This document shows positions 1-11,375 of a DNA stretch of 64,000 nucleotides, one piece after another (the first letter of the stretch is position 1; every line of letters starts with the position of its first letter). The notes under the pieces were generated by a model that ran no database searches, was not told where the DNA came from, and saw only the letters and a program-made list of their open reading frames with translations. The stretch is from Galeopsis tetrahit (lineage: Eukaryota; Streptophyta; Magnoliopsida; Lamiales; Lamiaceae): contig OY776119.1 in assembly GCA_963675135.1 (NCBI GenBank), positions 41,291,198 through 41,355,197 of the forward strand, given 5' to 3'. The position numbers and the translations under genes were made by a program.

Positions 1-1844
1 TGGGATTGATTAGTCGCTCTTGATTCGAAGCTTCTGGAGTTAGGGCCTTCCTCTGGGCAACTGTTCCCTCTGCTGTTTGACGCGTGTTCACCGCAAGGTG
101 AAGGATGGGATAAGTTGTTTGGACTCTGGCCCGATGTGGGCTCTAGATGGGTTTCTAGGTCCACCTCAATTGTCATTTGGGCCTGGTCCTCAATTGTCAT
201 TTGGGCCAGGTGTAGGATTGGGCTGCTGTGGTTTAGAGAGCCAACTAGGCCCATCACCCCCTCCCTAGCCTCGCTTCCAGCTTTGTTTTCAGGCCCACTC
301 CCTTCCCATTCTTCAGGTTCCTTTTCCACTGGGTCCCACTGAGGGCCTGATTGAATATCAACCACATTTAATTCTGTTGGGTCCACCTCTTGCGCGTGTT
401 CCTCCATAACTCCCCCTGCCGCCTTTTTTCTTTTTTCTAGGCTAGCATCTTCCCCCAAAAGACCTTTTGTCTTCCCGACTTCTTGGGGGCCCACAGTAAT
501 AATTGTGCCGTCTTCATTGTCCTCGGGGACTGTGTCATCTCCTCCCCCATGTTTGATCGATACATCTTCCGATTCTTCTGCTTCTACAATTTCCCGACCG
601 AACACCGATGTGTCATCTACGCCCTGTATGTCAAATGTATCTGACTCATCATCGCTGTCGGAGGGATCCCCGCTCCATCGTTCGTCCTCATGGCAGCATT
701 TGTACTCTTCTAGCACCTTGACATTGAACGTGTCTCCGTCAATTGTTACTGGTATTATCTGGTTTACCTCTTTCAGGAAAGGAACAGAGAATTGGACCCT
801 TGCCACGTCGAGTTTGTTGTTGTTTGCTGTGGCATGGTCCATCTGAATTAGTGTGCCAATTGATGCGCCCATCTGAGCGAAGAACCTATGGTTCCATGCA
901 TGGGCCGGATCTCCTATCCATCTTGTCCAAATTCTCCTCCTGTGACTTACATCTCTGGGTCTCCAAGGGCGAACCCACTCGAACCAATGGGATACCCATT
1001 CGTCTAAATCTTCAATTACCTTTGCTGCTGGTTCCTCATTTGTACTGGAGAGGATTACCGCGTCGTCCCCAATGAAACGGAGCTTGATTATGCTACCACT
1101 CTCCCCTTAGATCTCCTCCCCTATTTCTTCCCAGTCGTGTTCTTTCTTTAACAGCCCCGTAAGGCAGCCCTTGAGCCATGATGTTTCCTCCTCACGAGTT
1201 TCATAGACATGCATGTTTGTTTTCATCTCCCCCTCTTGGTTCTTTCTGCCTACCTCCTGTGCTTGGGGCCCTCTTATGACATCCTTGAATGGTATTCCTG
1301 CTTTTCTTGCCCCGCTGTCCGCATCGAAAGGTCGTGCACTGACTGGGTTTTGCGTTATCCTTGGCCGCGTGTATTTCGAAGTGTAAACCCTCAGTTTGTA
1401 GCTCCCAATCCACAAGTTATTTAGGCTCTCCAAGAGTTTATCCGTATCGCCAATGGAATCCATTGAGTACCGCACGAATCCGAATGGTTTGCCTTCTTTG
1501 TCCCTCTTCCTCGGACAATATATGTCCACCGGCTTCCCCACTTCGTTAAACTTCCTTGACAAGTCCTGCATCCCACAATCTTCTGGGAAATTTTTGAAGA
1601 AAAACGTATGAGCCCCTTTCTCGGGGGTACAAGTGTATTGCTCCTCACCATGCCTGTGTGACCACCCTACCTGCTTCCTATCTGCCTGCCTGAACCTAAC
1701 GCCTAGAGGACCTGGGTAAGATTTATGCCTCGCCGGGAAACGCTCGGAAAGGGTTGTCCTACTGTCTACCCCACTCCACACCCTCTCAACCTTTCTCTCT
1801 CTACCTCTCTCTCTCTCATTATTTCTCTTTTTCTGCTTACACAC
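1..1844 (-). pseudogene. LINE (L1-type) ORF1 with RRM domain, partial, one in-frame stop
   Basis: The minus strand is open from the start codon at 1844 to the left edge of the window except for one TAA at 1107-1109. Residues about 70-155 form an RNA-recognition motif: an RNP2-like TFFFKNFPE and an RNP1-like KPFGFVRY, the arrangement seen in ORF1 of plant L1-like retrotransposons. After the stop the same frame continues with a segment containing DPAHAWNHRFFAQMGASIG and KLDVARVQF, typical of the second conserved block of plant LINE ORF1 (DUF4283-type proteins), followed by an acidic tail. ORF1 binds element RNA and is expected to lie upstream of an endonuclease/RT ORF, which would be beyond position 1. 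The single stop suggests a recently inactivated copy. A host RRM gene is the alternative, but the second block argues against it. Confidence 0.75.
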
Positions 1845-4204
1845 AAAGTGTCATTATTTATTACTTTATTTTATTATTCATAATATTTTATCACTTTACT
1901 TTATTATCCAAAAATACTTTCACACCTTTTTAATACTACTCTTTTATATTCAAAATATAAATCATTTTAACTAATGTATTAAAAAAATAATTAGTTTAAA
2001 CTACATAAATTTAAAATGGATTATGGCACTCTAATTTAGAATTTAGGAATTAGAAAAAAGGAAGGTACAACTCATTTGCACTATTTTATAAGTGTTATGA
2101 TAACAGTTGATAAGTATTATGATATATTATTAGTTAATATGCAGTACTGTACGTATTAGTTCATATACAATATAATATTAGTTTATACTAGTAAAAGTTC
2201 TAATTTTTTTGAGTTTCGAGTTCACATACTTTATGGTAATTGTTCAAATATAGTATAATATTAGTTCACATATTGTATAGTATTAGTTCACATATTGTAT
2301 AGTATTAATCCACATACTCTATGGTACTAGTTCAAATATAGTATAGTATAAATTCAAATATTGTATAGTATTAGTTCATATATTAAATAATATTTTTATA
2401 CCCACATTAATCTCTAGTATTATACAATATATTAACTAGTACTATACCATAGGCATACTAATACTATATCTTATTTAAACTAATATTTATATTTAACAAA
2501 AAAATACATAACTTAACATATTTATAATTTCAGGCATACCATGCAAATTAACACATCAATATTAAAAAATTGATATTAACTAACTAGTAAGACGAACAAA
2601 AGTGAGAATGAATCACACTGAACACACAATTCAATTAATAGATACGATCACACTCAACAAACATATGAATGCATCAACATGGCGATGACCCCAAAGAAAA
2701 TAATAAAACTGATGCAATATTATGCTGGTTTCTTCCCCAATTCTCCAGTAATTTAAGTTTCTAAATATAAATTTTATTTTTCAATTAGTTTTAAAAAATA
2801 ATCTACAACCTTAAAAAACTTGTAATAAACCTTAAAGTTAGAAAGTGAGCATGTCATATTCATACATTTATACCCAAATTAGAAAAAAATTGAATTTTTT
2901 TAGTTTAGTTTTTTTTTCCTAAATTTTGGTCATTTATTGAAAAAAAAAAATGGAAATTTTATTTCATAATTTTATTTTTGAGTTTCATATTTTTTTTCAA
3001 TATTTTTTTTCAATATTTTTTTTTAATATTCATTATGTTTTTATATTTATTTTTTAAAAGTTAAAAAAATTGAATAATATTTAACTTCGTGGTGATTCAT
3101 TGGTGAATCGATAGTCGGTGTATAATTATAATTTTAATGAGTTGTATTTTAATTTAATTGATAAAATGGTAATATAGTATTTTACATTTATTTTTCTTTT
3201 AAAAAATTTGGGGGTGAAATTAATAATAAAGAAGGTAAATAACTAATAACCCATGTAAAAAATTTGATTTAGTTACATTATGTATGTAAGTTGTACACAT
3301 AAGTGTCTAAAAGAAGGGAGTGTCTAACAAAAGGGAGTGTGGACTTATTAAAAAAGGAGTGTAAATAGCCAGTTACATACATGTAACTGGTACACATAAG
3401 TAATTGCCATTTTAAAATCCTAATGTTTTTTTTTTGTATTTGTTTTGCAATTTATGCAGGGTAGAATTTAACTTTAGTATAGGATTATAGATTTTATAGA
3501 TACTTATATAGATTTGTAGGTATTTATAGAGTTGACTTTTATAGAGTTTATAGGGTGGGATTTTCAAATCTTGAATCAAAATTACAAGTTGTAACGGGGC
3601 TAGAGATGTTTATTGGGAAACGGGCTAGGGCCTTAACCTGTTCATAATTAACGGTCTTCAATTGTTAGGACCTAACCCTAACCCTAGCGGGCCACTAACG
3701 GTTACAATAAAAAATATTGTGACTGTATTGTTGCGTTATATTTCTTTATCTATTAATATAGTATTTATAATTCATAGTTCAAGAAATATTGTTTTTTTTT
3801 TTTTCGCCTGTTAGTTGTATCTTCAAGAATATCTGCAATCTGTTTTTCATATTATGTGTATGTTTATTTATTTGATATTTTGGTATTTGACGTATATATA
3901 TTATAGTGGTATAAGTTTTGGTTTTGTATAAACAGGATTTTTAAAATATAAAATAATTATTAAAAAAAATATATATTACTTAGACAAACGGTTCATGTAA
4001 ATCGGATTAAAAAAAATATATACTTAGACAGCGATTATGAACCACTGTCCAAGTGCTTTTCTTAGACAGCGGTATAAGCTTAGACAGTTGTTACTTGTAC
4101 AACTGTTATAACTGTTGTCGATCTAAGGCTCTTTTTAAGGGTTGTGCAAGGTAATATATATGTATTAGTGAACCCTTTTTTAATTAAAGAAAAAAAAAAC
4201 ATTA
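1845..4204. other. Non-coding AT-rich stretch
   Basis: No coding sequence can be supported here. It holds an imperfect tandem array near 2150-2400, long poly-A and poly-T runs near 2880-3070, and a G/C-richer patch at 3590-3720. Positions 4030-4135 repeat the word 'cttagacag' several times in a way reminiscent of transposon subterminal repeats, but no complete element could be delimited. Confidence 0.5.
2150..2400. repeat. Imperfect short tandem repeat around 'agttcacatattgtatagta'
   Basis: The word 'ttagttcacatattgtatag' and variants recur about every 20-25 bases, eight or more times with substitutions. This is a degenerate AT-rich minisatellite with no sign of function. Confidence 0.6.
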
Positions 4205-4462
4205 CTCCCTCCGTCCATGAAATGTAGTCCCATTTGTCTTATATTCTTCGTCCACTAAATGTAGTCCCATTTGCCTTACGGAAACAATCACCCTTCAACC
4301 ATCACGTAATTACTCAAATAGAAACTTTATTCACAAACAATCACTTTATTCACAATGGACCCCACAATAACCTATAATACTCTTACTTTATGTACTTTAT
4401 CTACCTTTTCTTTTAAACTTGTGCCCCACCCAAATGAGACTACATTTGATGGATGGAGGGAG
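4205..4462. mobile_element. Stowaway-like MITE (Tc1/mariner type)
   Basis: Terminal inverted repeats start CTCCCTCCGTCC on the left and CTCCCTCCATCC on the reverse strand at the right. They stay similar for about 30 bases (…AAATGTAGTC). The element is flanked by TA at 4203-4204 and 4463-4464, the target duplication of this superfamily. It is 258 bp with no coding capacity. Confidence 0.9.
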
Positions 4463-4715
4463 TAATATTTATAATTAAAAAAAGACGAAAAATGAAAAAA
4501 ATAAATATTTGAATGACTTAAACTAAATTAATTAGGTCTAAATTACGGGACGTAAATGAAATTACATTTATAAATGTTGGGGGGTTTTAAAAGAATTATT
4601 GTAAGGATATATTTGTAATTTAATATATTTATTTTAAAAAATAATTATTTTATCACATGACAAAGCTAGATCGCACTATGGCGATGGCAGATGATGTGTC
4701 ACCTTGTAAGTAATT

Positions 4716-4766
4716 GGTTTTCTATTGTCAGGAAGGGCGAACCCCCATCCTAACAATAGAAAATCC
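4716..4766. repeat. Short perfect-looking hairpin
   Basis: The arms 4716-4733 and 4748-4766 pair over about 18 positions around a 14-base loop, with one single-base bulge and one mismatch that would be G-U in one RNA orientation. It lies in otherwise anonymous AT-rich DNA. It could be the core of a small foldback element; no gene is attached to it. Confidence 0.55.
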
Positions 4767-4799
4767 CTAAAAGAAAATTAAAAGATGTTTGTCAAAAAT

Positions 4800-4873
4800 G
4801 GTATGAAAAATTTATAACAGACAGACGGATCTAAATGATAAAATAGAAAACTTATAAGTGGACGGATGGAGTA
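4800..4873. repeat. Half of a degenerate Stowaway-like MITE
   Basis: The segment ends with 'gtggacggatggagtaa', which resembles the right terminus of a Stowaway element and is followed by a TA-containing flank. No matching left terminus was found, so this is probably a truncated copy. Confidence 0.35.
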
Positions 4874-5476
4874 ATTATATTTAGAAGCTTCAACCAAGGT
4901 AGTATTTAACACCAAAACTAATTGATTATCCTAATCAACAAAAAGTCAACAAACGATAACATCAAATATATATGAGAGTAAAAGTGTATTTTATAACACT
5001 AAAAAAAAAAAAAAAAACACTGTTTTGTGACATCAAAAACCGCAGAAAAATGTGTTTACGATGAAATTTGTAACAAATTTTGGCTCGTCGAAAAACGCTG
5101 GTCACAAACGTGTTTTTTCAGATTATCTGCACTCTTTTCCTAATAGACACGTGTTTCATGCTGATAGGTTTGGTTTGTTTTAATTTAGTTTCCAGATGTA
5201 ATCTTATATAATAAAAGGAGGAAAGTTCTCTCCTGGTGTTGACACGTGGCTCTCCAGCTCTTGACATGTGGACTAGTTGTTGTTGCCACCTTCTGCCACG
5301 TTGCCACCTTCTGCCACGTTATCTATCTGAGTGGATTAAGAATACATTAAAATACAAATGAATGCAGAATAGTAAGAGCCACAAAATTGAATTCAGAATG
5401 GTTACAATTCATTGTTGTCAAAGCATGGTTTTCCTACAACTCTTCACTTGCTCCTTTTATTATACTATAAATTTCA

Positions 5477-5662
5477 CCGTGTTGTTGGTTGTGCCCCTCA
5501 AGTTTCTCCGTCTCCTCTCCTGCGTCGACTAAATCAGCATTCCCTTCGGCCGCCTTCTACATCGCTGATATTTTGGGGGCTATAACTGCTGCGCCTGAGT
5601 TCTGTGATAAGTCGGGCAGCAATGCCTGGAGTCGGCGACGGCTTGCTGCCATGAATTTACAT
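5477..5662 (-). pseudogene. Possible captured coding fragment, unrecognised
   Basis: Read on the minus strand from an ATG near 5652, the sequence gives an Ala/Arg-rich peptide starting MAASRRRLQALLPDL. The frame has a TAG near 5557, after which it continues with AAEGNADLVDAGEETEKLEG. The base composition is richer in G+C than the surroundings, as expected for a captured exon. The opposite strand is also open over 118 codons, so strand and coding status are uncertain. I do not recognise the family. Confidence 0.25.
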
Positions 5663-5857
5663 ACAAGAAAACTCTCAATCCATCTGTTGTTTTCTTCTCC
5701 ATCATTAGGGAGGCGCCTATTTTTTTTTTTTACAGAACCTATACCCCCATTATTGGTGTTTGTATCAAATAGAGAAACTAAAGCTGCCGTACAAAGTGCC
5801 GCAAGCTTCCATCTCCATACCCCTAATGAAAGATATGAAATATAAATTTTTGTGTTC

Positions 5858-5900
5858 GACACGTGTCAAATTTAAGATATGTGTACGTTCGACACGTGTC
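5858..5900. promoter_or_regulatory. Two copies of palindrome GACACGTGTC
   Basis: GACACGTGTC occurs at 5858-5867 and 5891-5900, each within a longer shared word 'gttcgacacgtgtca', 33 bases apart. Each contains the CACGTG core bound by plant bZIP and bHLH factors. Regulation is inferred only from the motif; the palindromes may belong to the internal structure of the Helitron. Confidence 0.35.
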
Positions 5901-6434
5901 ATTCTAATTTAACTCATTTCCGTCATGTAATTTAGTAGTATGTTTTAGTTAATGCATCTGTTCTCTTTTCCGTTACAAATCTCATTTCCTTCAATTGTGT
6001 GTCTTTTCAGTTCCATTTCCAAGGGCAATGAATACAGTACAACGCCGTCAAAGGAGCCATAGGTATTTTTGCTAATTAATTGCTCAATTACGTTTTTACA
6101 TTTTCATTTTAACACTTCTTCATTTTTTTTGCTTGATTAATTTTTAACACAATGATGAGAAATCCATGAAAGGTAATACACCTCCTAATGATTTTTTCAG
6201 GAAGAACCATTATACAAGTTCCTTATTTACTGAGTACCTTCAAAATGGATGGTGAAAAACTAGAAAATATAATCAATTATAGTTCAAGCAAATTCCCTAC
6301 AAGAGATGTATTGTTGTCCAATTCTTCAGATTGTTTCACAATGAGGTGTGATAGGATGTGAATCAAATGTAAATGGAATCATGATTTGCGGTGAGACAAT
6401 GATACCGATGGAGAAGCGAGGAGGAGGAGATGAG

Positions 6435-7016
6435 CCTTACCCGAAAAGTAATTGCGACAAAGGGACAAAGAGTTCTTGAGAAGGCTAAAGAAATTTGTAC
6501 TTCTAATTCGGTACTGTTTATATATATATATATATATATATAAATTGCTGATGAATTTGTATCATAAAGGATATCAAAATTTGTATATGTTAAGTGTATG
6601 GAAAGTATTTGATATATTTCAATTGAATTGGAATTGGAAAAATTTATTATGTATTTTATACTCGGCAAGAAAATGTAGAAACACTTCTAACCTGGTAAAT
6701 GTTGTCGTTTTCCTTTGTTTAGTGTTAATTTAGACTATTTCTTAACTAAAGCATCCAAAACTCATTATCAATTAGGATTCAAACTTCTTGCACATAGTAT
6801 TCAAGTATTTGTCTGATCCTTATCATGGAATCCATAATCACCAGATCAATATTCATTCGTCCTAAATTTATAGTTTTTGTGTATTATACACAAGTAATTA
6901 TGATGCTATCTGTAAACCTGCGGAAGGTAATTCTAGGAATGTTTTGTGTGAAGCAGTGGAAAAGCCCAACGCATTTGTTGGTTGTTGGTAGCCATGGTTA
7001 TGGAGATATCAAGAGG
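6435..7016 (+). pseudogene. Universal stress protein (UspA-like) gene fragment, two broken exons
   Basis: The first exon-like piece (about 6435-6510) encodes QRVLEKAKEICTSNSV and ends at a GT donor. The second (about 6895-7016) encodes EGNSRNVLCEAVEK, then after a one-base frameshift HLLVVGSHGYGDIKR, ending before another GT. These match in order the C-terminal half of plant UspA-domain proteins, including the Gly-rich ATP-binding segment V-V-G-S-H-G-Y-G. The N-terminal exon and the final exon (serine/tyrosine segment) were not found. Position inside a Helitron-like element suggests transduplication of a host gene with its intron. The frameshift shows the copy is not functional. Confidence 0.75.
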
Positions 7017-7659
7017 TATATATAGTTTCATCTTAATTCTTAACAATATGAAATCAGATAGGTTTGGCTTTGCTGATGCGGTTTCCATTTTGGTGCTCTA
7101 CAAGAACTACACTTTTGTTGTATGCTACTAATAGATTGGTTTATAATTATAAAGAATTTTAAAGTACTGTAGTTTCACTTGGGGCTTTTTCAACTGGTTT
7201 TTATTTTTGTTTAGGGATTGGTAGTTGGTTTATAAATTTAATTATTGCGTTGAATATTTGTCTAAACGAAGGAAGTGTTCAATTATTTGAAGGCAATTTT
7301 GAGTTTTCTCCGGTGAATCAAAATTTGGGAGAACTATTAGCCCCTTCAACGATTAGACAGGAACATACTGAGATTCGAAAATGAGGGTAGTCATTTTGAC
7401 CATGAGACAATTTAGGCCAGCTTTTTAGAAACTTATTTGCTATATATAGCTTTTGGAGAAGACATGATTTTTAGTTAAATGCATATAACCGCATCATATG
7501 CATCCTATCAATTGTCAATGTAGAAATGGATGGTACATACATGATGCACATAGTTATTTCAAGTGATGTAGCTAAAGTTACTGATGGAGGTTGTGGTTTT
7601 GTCTCAAATATGCCACTTCTGGTGACCTTTTGCCGTACTACCAAGTGTATAGACTCTAT

Positions 7660-9200
7660 CATATAAATCTTATATTTTCTATAATTAATGCAGATCTGGA
7701 CATTGAGAATGATTCTTCACTTCTTGTAGTGTACATAGGGATGCACTGGATTTTGGCATTACCCCAGCCTCTAAGAGCAAGAAAAAGTCATTTGACTTTG
7801 GCAAAACATGAGATTTATGAAATTTATAATGAACTGCTATGCCGGAACAACCGCCGCTGCGAGGCTGCCAACAAATCCGAAAGGTGGAGGTTGTAATCCT
7901 ATTCTGGTATTAGCTTTACTTTTATTATCCTAGCTAGCTATTGTATTAGCAAATTTGGTAGTAGAAATTGTAAGAGTGTATATAGTAATTAAAAGACATT
8001 GTAAATTTGCATCTAATTATAAGATTGTCTTCCAAGTTGTTGGATGAATTTGCGAATTAGATGAGCTGCCCAGACGCTCACACTCCGGTAACTTGTGTTT
8101 CCGTTTGAGTTTTTTTTTTTTTTACTTATGTAATGAATTTTTTGTTTTTTAGAATAAATTAGTGGAAGTAATTGCGAAATTTGATTTTAGAGGTAATGAG
8201 ATAAGAAATTTAGGTTTATTTGAATTGAGAATTGTTGAGAGAGTAAGAATAGAATAGGTGATAAAATGAATGAAACAAATAGTTCCAGTAGAAAAGGGAA
8301 AGATGATGGAGAATGAATTAGGAAGAGGTGGAAGCATAACAAACCAATCAAACAATAATATCATCTCCAAGGAAGATAAGAAGAAGCTATTGAAGTTAGT
8401 GTTTGAACCATTTTTACCTCAATGCAAAATACTACTCTATTTATTTATACTTCTTGTTGTTGTATGCCTCACCATATCTGGTTATGCTTGCTAGCCTCGA
8501 ATGTGTGTTGATTATGCTGAATCAAACAAAGTCTTATTATTTTATGAGAGAATATGAATGCCTTCATATTTTCATTTGTGAAGCATAAACAATTTTGTGG
8601 TAGATAGATGTCCGTCACCCTGACCTGGTGACAGACATACATTTATGTGTTAAAAGATGTACTGAATTGGTGTGGCTAATGTACTGCTGCTGCAGGGAGT
8701 GAATGGAAATGAAGCAGCAGATGGGAAGAAAATAGTGGAGGAGCAGAAGTAATTGTATATTAGAACTTATAATTAAACTAGAGGTAATACATATTCCCAA
8801 TGTGTAACAGGAAAGGGAAAAAAAAACTGAACTTGAAAGTGGTAAACTAATTAGGGCTGTAGACAACACCCTCTTCAATAAGTCAGCGAAAAAACTAAGG
8901 CCTAAGATTTATCCGTCACAAGATAACATTTGATTTATAATTTGCTATAAAATGAACTAAATTTTAGTCAAGGGCAAACACAATTTGGGTTGCAGGTTTC
9001 ATATGTTTGTTAGGTATTTGTAACTTTTTTGAAAATTCTCTTATGTTTATATGAAATGGGACGAAATATTTTCAATCTTCTGAAACATTTCTTGAAGCTC
9101 AACACTGTTTATTGAGTCACTCAATTGGTACAACAAAAAGTTACAAAACACTAACTAAATCTGATTACACTGATTGTACATAATGTATTCTTCAAGTAGA
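7660..9200 (+). other. Helitron interior with short unrecognised ORFs
   Basis: Several short open stretches lie here, for example one covering 7799-7925 with a hydrophobic C-terminus (NPILVLALLLLS), and one at 8270-8494 ending in a hydrophobic segment (LYLFILLVVVCLTISG). They could be further captured exons. None has a recognisable family, a conserved start context or a convincing splice structure. Confidence 0.25.
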
Positions 9201-9449
9201 ATGTTTTTTTTTTTTTTTTTATAATTAAAGATAGAATTTAGCTTAACAAACAAATTTAAAATCAACCATTAATATATATAAAACAACGAACAATTTTATT
9301 AAAAAGACAATACTTTTACCGTCTACAAAAAAAAAAAAAAAAAAACAACAACAACAACACAAGCCCGTGCATCGCATGGGTAAAAATCTAGTAGTATAAA
9401 TATTAAAATAAGCCAAATACTTACATACACGCACGTGTATGGATACATC

Positions 9450-9820
9450 TAGATATGGACGGTTTTTAACCGGCCAAACCGTCGGTTTTATATTTTGACA
9501 AATCGCAAACCATCGGTTTTGGCGGTTAATCGGCGGTTTTAACCGGCGGTTTGGCGGTTTTTTTTTTTTAATACACAATTCTTCTATTTTTTAGGTATAA
9601 ATTTAAGTTATATAATTTTTATTCAATTCTACTAATGTATTTTCTAAAAAAAGAGTTAAAACGAACAAAAAACGAGCGAAAATGGAGTGAAAATGGAGAA
9701 AAACAAAACAAAAAACCGTAATCAGCGGTTTGTCGGTTCGGTTTCGGTTCCGATTTTCGGCAAACCGTAACCGCAGATTTTTAACCGTAACCGACGTTTT
9801 TCGGCAGTTGTGCATGTCTA
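9450..9820. mobile_element. hAT-type MITE
   Basis: The element begins TAGATATGGAC and ends GTGCATGTCTA, giving imperfect terminal inverted repeats. It is flanked by a perfect 8-bp duplication GATACATC at 9442-9449 and 9821-9828, the hallmark of hAT insertions. The 371-bp body contains many copies of 'cggttt' and its complement (for example 'ggcggttttaaccggcggtt'), a common feature of such elements. No transposase is present. Confidence 0.85.
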
Positions 9821-9857
9821 GATACATCCCAAATTTCAATTTTTTATTTTATGATTG

Positions 9858-10335
9858 ACCAAGGTTATTTACACTCCCACTTTTGTTGACTTCACCCCCA
9901 AATTATATAAACAATTGGCTACAGTTATTTACACCCGTGCTTTGTTGACTTAACCACATAAATTATTATTTTTAAAATATTATACCTAAAATTAATATAG
10001 TGTCCTTCTATTAATTTAGGGAAAATATGATAAAATCAATCGTAATTTATATAGTATATAAAAATTGGCCACTGTTTACTCTCCCGCTTTTGTTGACTTC
10101 GCCCCACAATTTTTTTTTAAAAAAATTACTATAATGCCCTTCTGCTAATTTAGACAAAATATAATACAATCAATCATAATTTATATATAAACAATTGGCC
10201 ACAGTTATTTACACCCTCCGCTTTTTTTGACTTCACCCCCATATTTTTTTTTTTTTAAAATTACACCTAAAATTACTTTAGTGCCTTTCTATTAATTTAA
10301 ACAAAATATAATACAATCAATCCTAATTTATATAG
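9858..10335. repeat. Tandem repeat, about 130-150 bp unit, 3 full copies plus a partial
   Basis: The phrase 'ggccacagttatttacaccc' followed by 'cgcttttgttgacttcaccc' recurs at about 9863 (partial), 9918, 10067 and 10197. The intervening parts also match ('caaaatataatacaatcaat'). Copies differ by substitutions and homopolymer length. Confidence 0.75.
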
Positions 10336-10824
10336 GTAAATTCTTATATACACTCGCGTGTATATACACTCTTCAATTTCATTAAAAATTTTGGGCCTAA
10401 TTTACTTTTTTCGGTGCAAACAAGGGCGAATGCTTGGGACATAGCCACGGACGGAAGGCGACGGATTGGGACGGAACCTTGGACGGACGGTGAGGCCTAG
10501 ACAAAAGACAAAGTAGACGCGCATGAAATTGGTGAAACAAATGCAGCGACGATGAACGAGGCTATGGCAGCGAGACTTTGTGCAACAACGAAGAAAGACT
10601 GTGGCGACGAGACTTTTAGCGGCGACCGACGAGGCTGGGAGAGGAGTGGGTGTCCAAGCGACGTATTTTGTTTTTCACGCTATATGGTTTGAGAGAATAA
10701 TGGCAGAATTATGGTTATGTATAGACAAGGGTATTTTCGGTCATTCATGGGGTGTGTCCTAATCGTACGGGGTGTGCACTAAAATCTCGTGTGTGCGTAT
10801 AATCGACTATGGATTACCTATTAT
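10336..10824. other. Non-coding interval
   Basis: A G/C-richer patch at 10420-10680 contains repeated 'gacgga' words and short open frames, but no recognisable protein. Nothing else can be supported. Confidence 0.4.
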
Positions 10825-11375
10825 TGTTCACGCTATGACTAATAATTATTTTTGGTATTACTGAATATAATTAGATGTGTGAAATTATTTGTTATTGTAT
10901 ATATTGTTCATGGTATTACTGATTACTATTAATGGTATTATTGATTACCGTTCATGTTATTACTGATAATTGTTTTTGGTATTACTAAATATAGTTAAAT
11001 GTGTGGAAGTATTTGTTATTGTATAAGATATTACTAATCAATGTTCATGGTATTACTGATTATTATTCATGGTATTACTGATTACTGTTCATTGTATTAC
11101 TGATAATTGGTTTTGATAGTACTGAATAAAATTAGATGTTTGAAATTATTTTTCATTGTATAAAATGTTACTGATTAATGTTCATGGTATTATTGATTAC
11201 TGTTTGTGGTATTACTAATAATTGTTTCTGGTAATATTTAATATAATTAAATGTGTGGAATTATTTGTTATTGACATATTGTATAAGATATTACTAATTA
11301 TTGTTAATGGTATTACTGATTACTGTTTATGGTATTACTAGTTATTACTTATAGTTATTACTTATTGTATTATCG
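10825..11375. repeat. Two-level tandem repeat around 'catggtattactgattactg'
   Basis: A basic unit of about 21 bases (variants of 'ttcatggtattactgattac') is repeated. It is itself organised in about four larger units of 130-150 bases that each include 'aatataattagatgtgtgaa' and 'attatttgttattgtata'. It is an AT-rich minisatellite with higher-order structure. Confidence 0.75.

Larger units (their letters stand above)
5202..9391 (+). mobile_element. Helitron-like element with captured gene fragments
   Basis: The 5' end reads TCTTATATAATAAAAGGAGG and continues to 'gttgacacgtggc', a start seen in many plant Helitrons. The 3' end has a hairpin (CCCGTGC…GCATGGG, 9364-9380) followed 7 bases later by CTAG at 9388-9391. 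Flanking bases are A (5201) and T (9392), as expected for Helitron insertion between A and T without target duplication. No Rep/helicase ORF is present in the 4,190 bp, so it would be non-autonomous. It carries a universal-stress-protein fragment and several short ORFs of unknown origin. The pairing of these two ends is inferred from motif fit, not from a second copy. Confidence 0.7.

Noticed and set aside
3590..3720. G/C-rich patch starting 'gggctagagatgtttattgg' as a hAT MITE
   Set aside because: No complementary right end or 8-bp duplication could be found.
4998..5201. CACTA terminus at 'cactaaaaaaaa'
   Set aside because: It is a low-complexity start without a matching right end. The nearby 'gtcac' words are suggestive but too few.
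10580..10762. 60-codon open frame on the plus strand
   Set aside because: It has no recognisable domain and lies in a patch of repeated 'gacgga' words with no gene structure. An open frame of this length is expected by chance.
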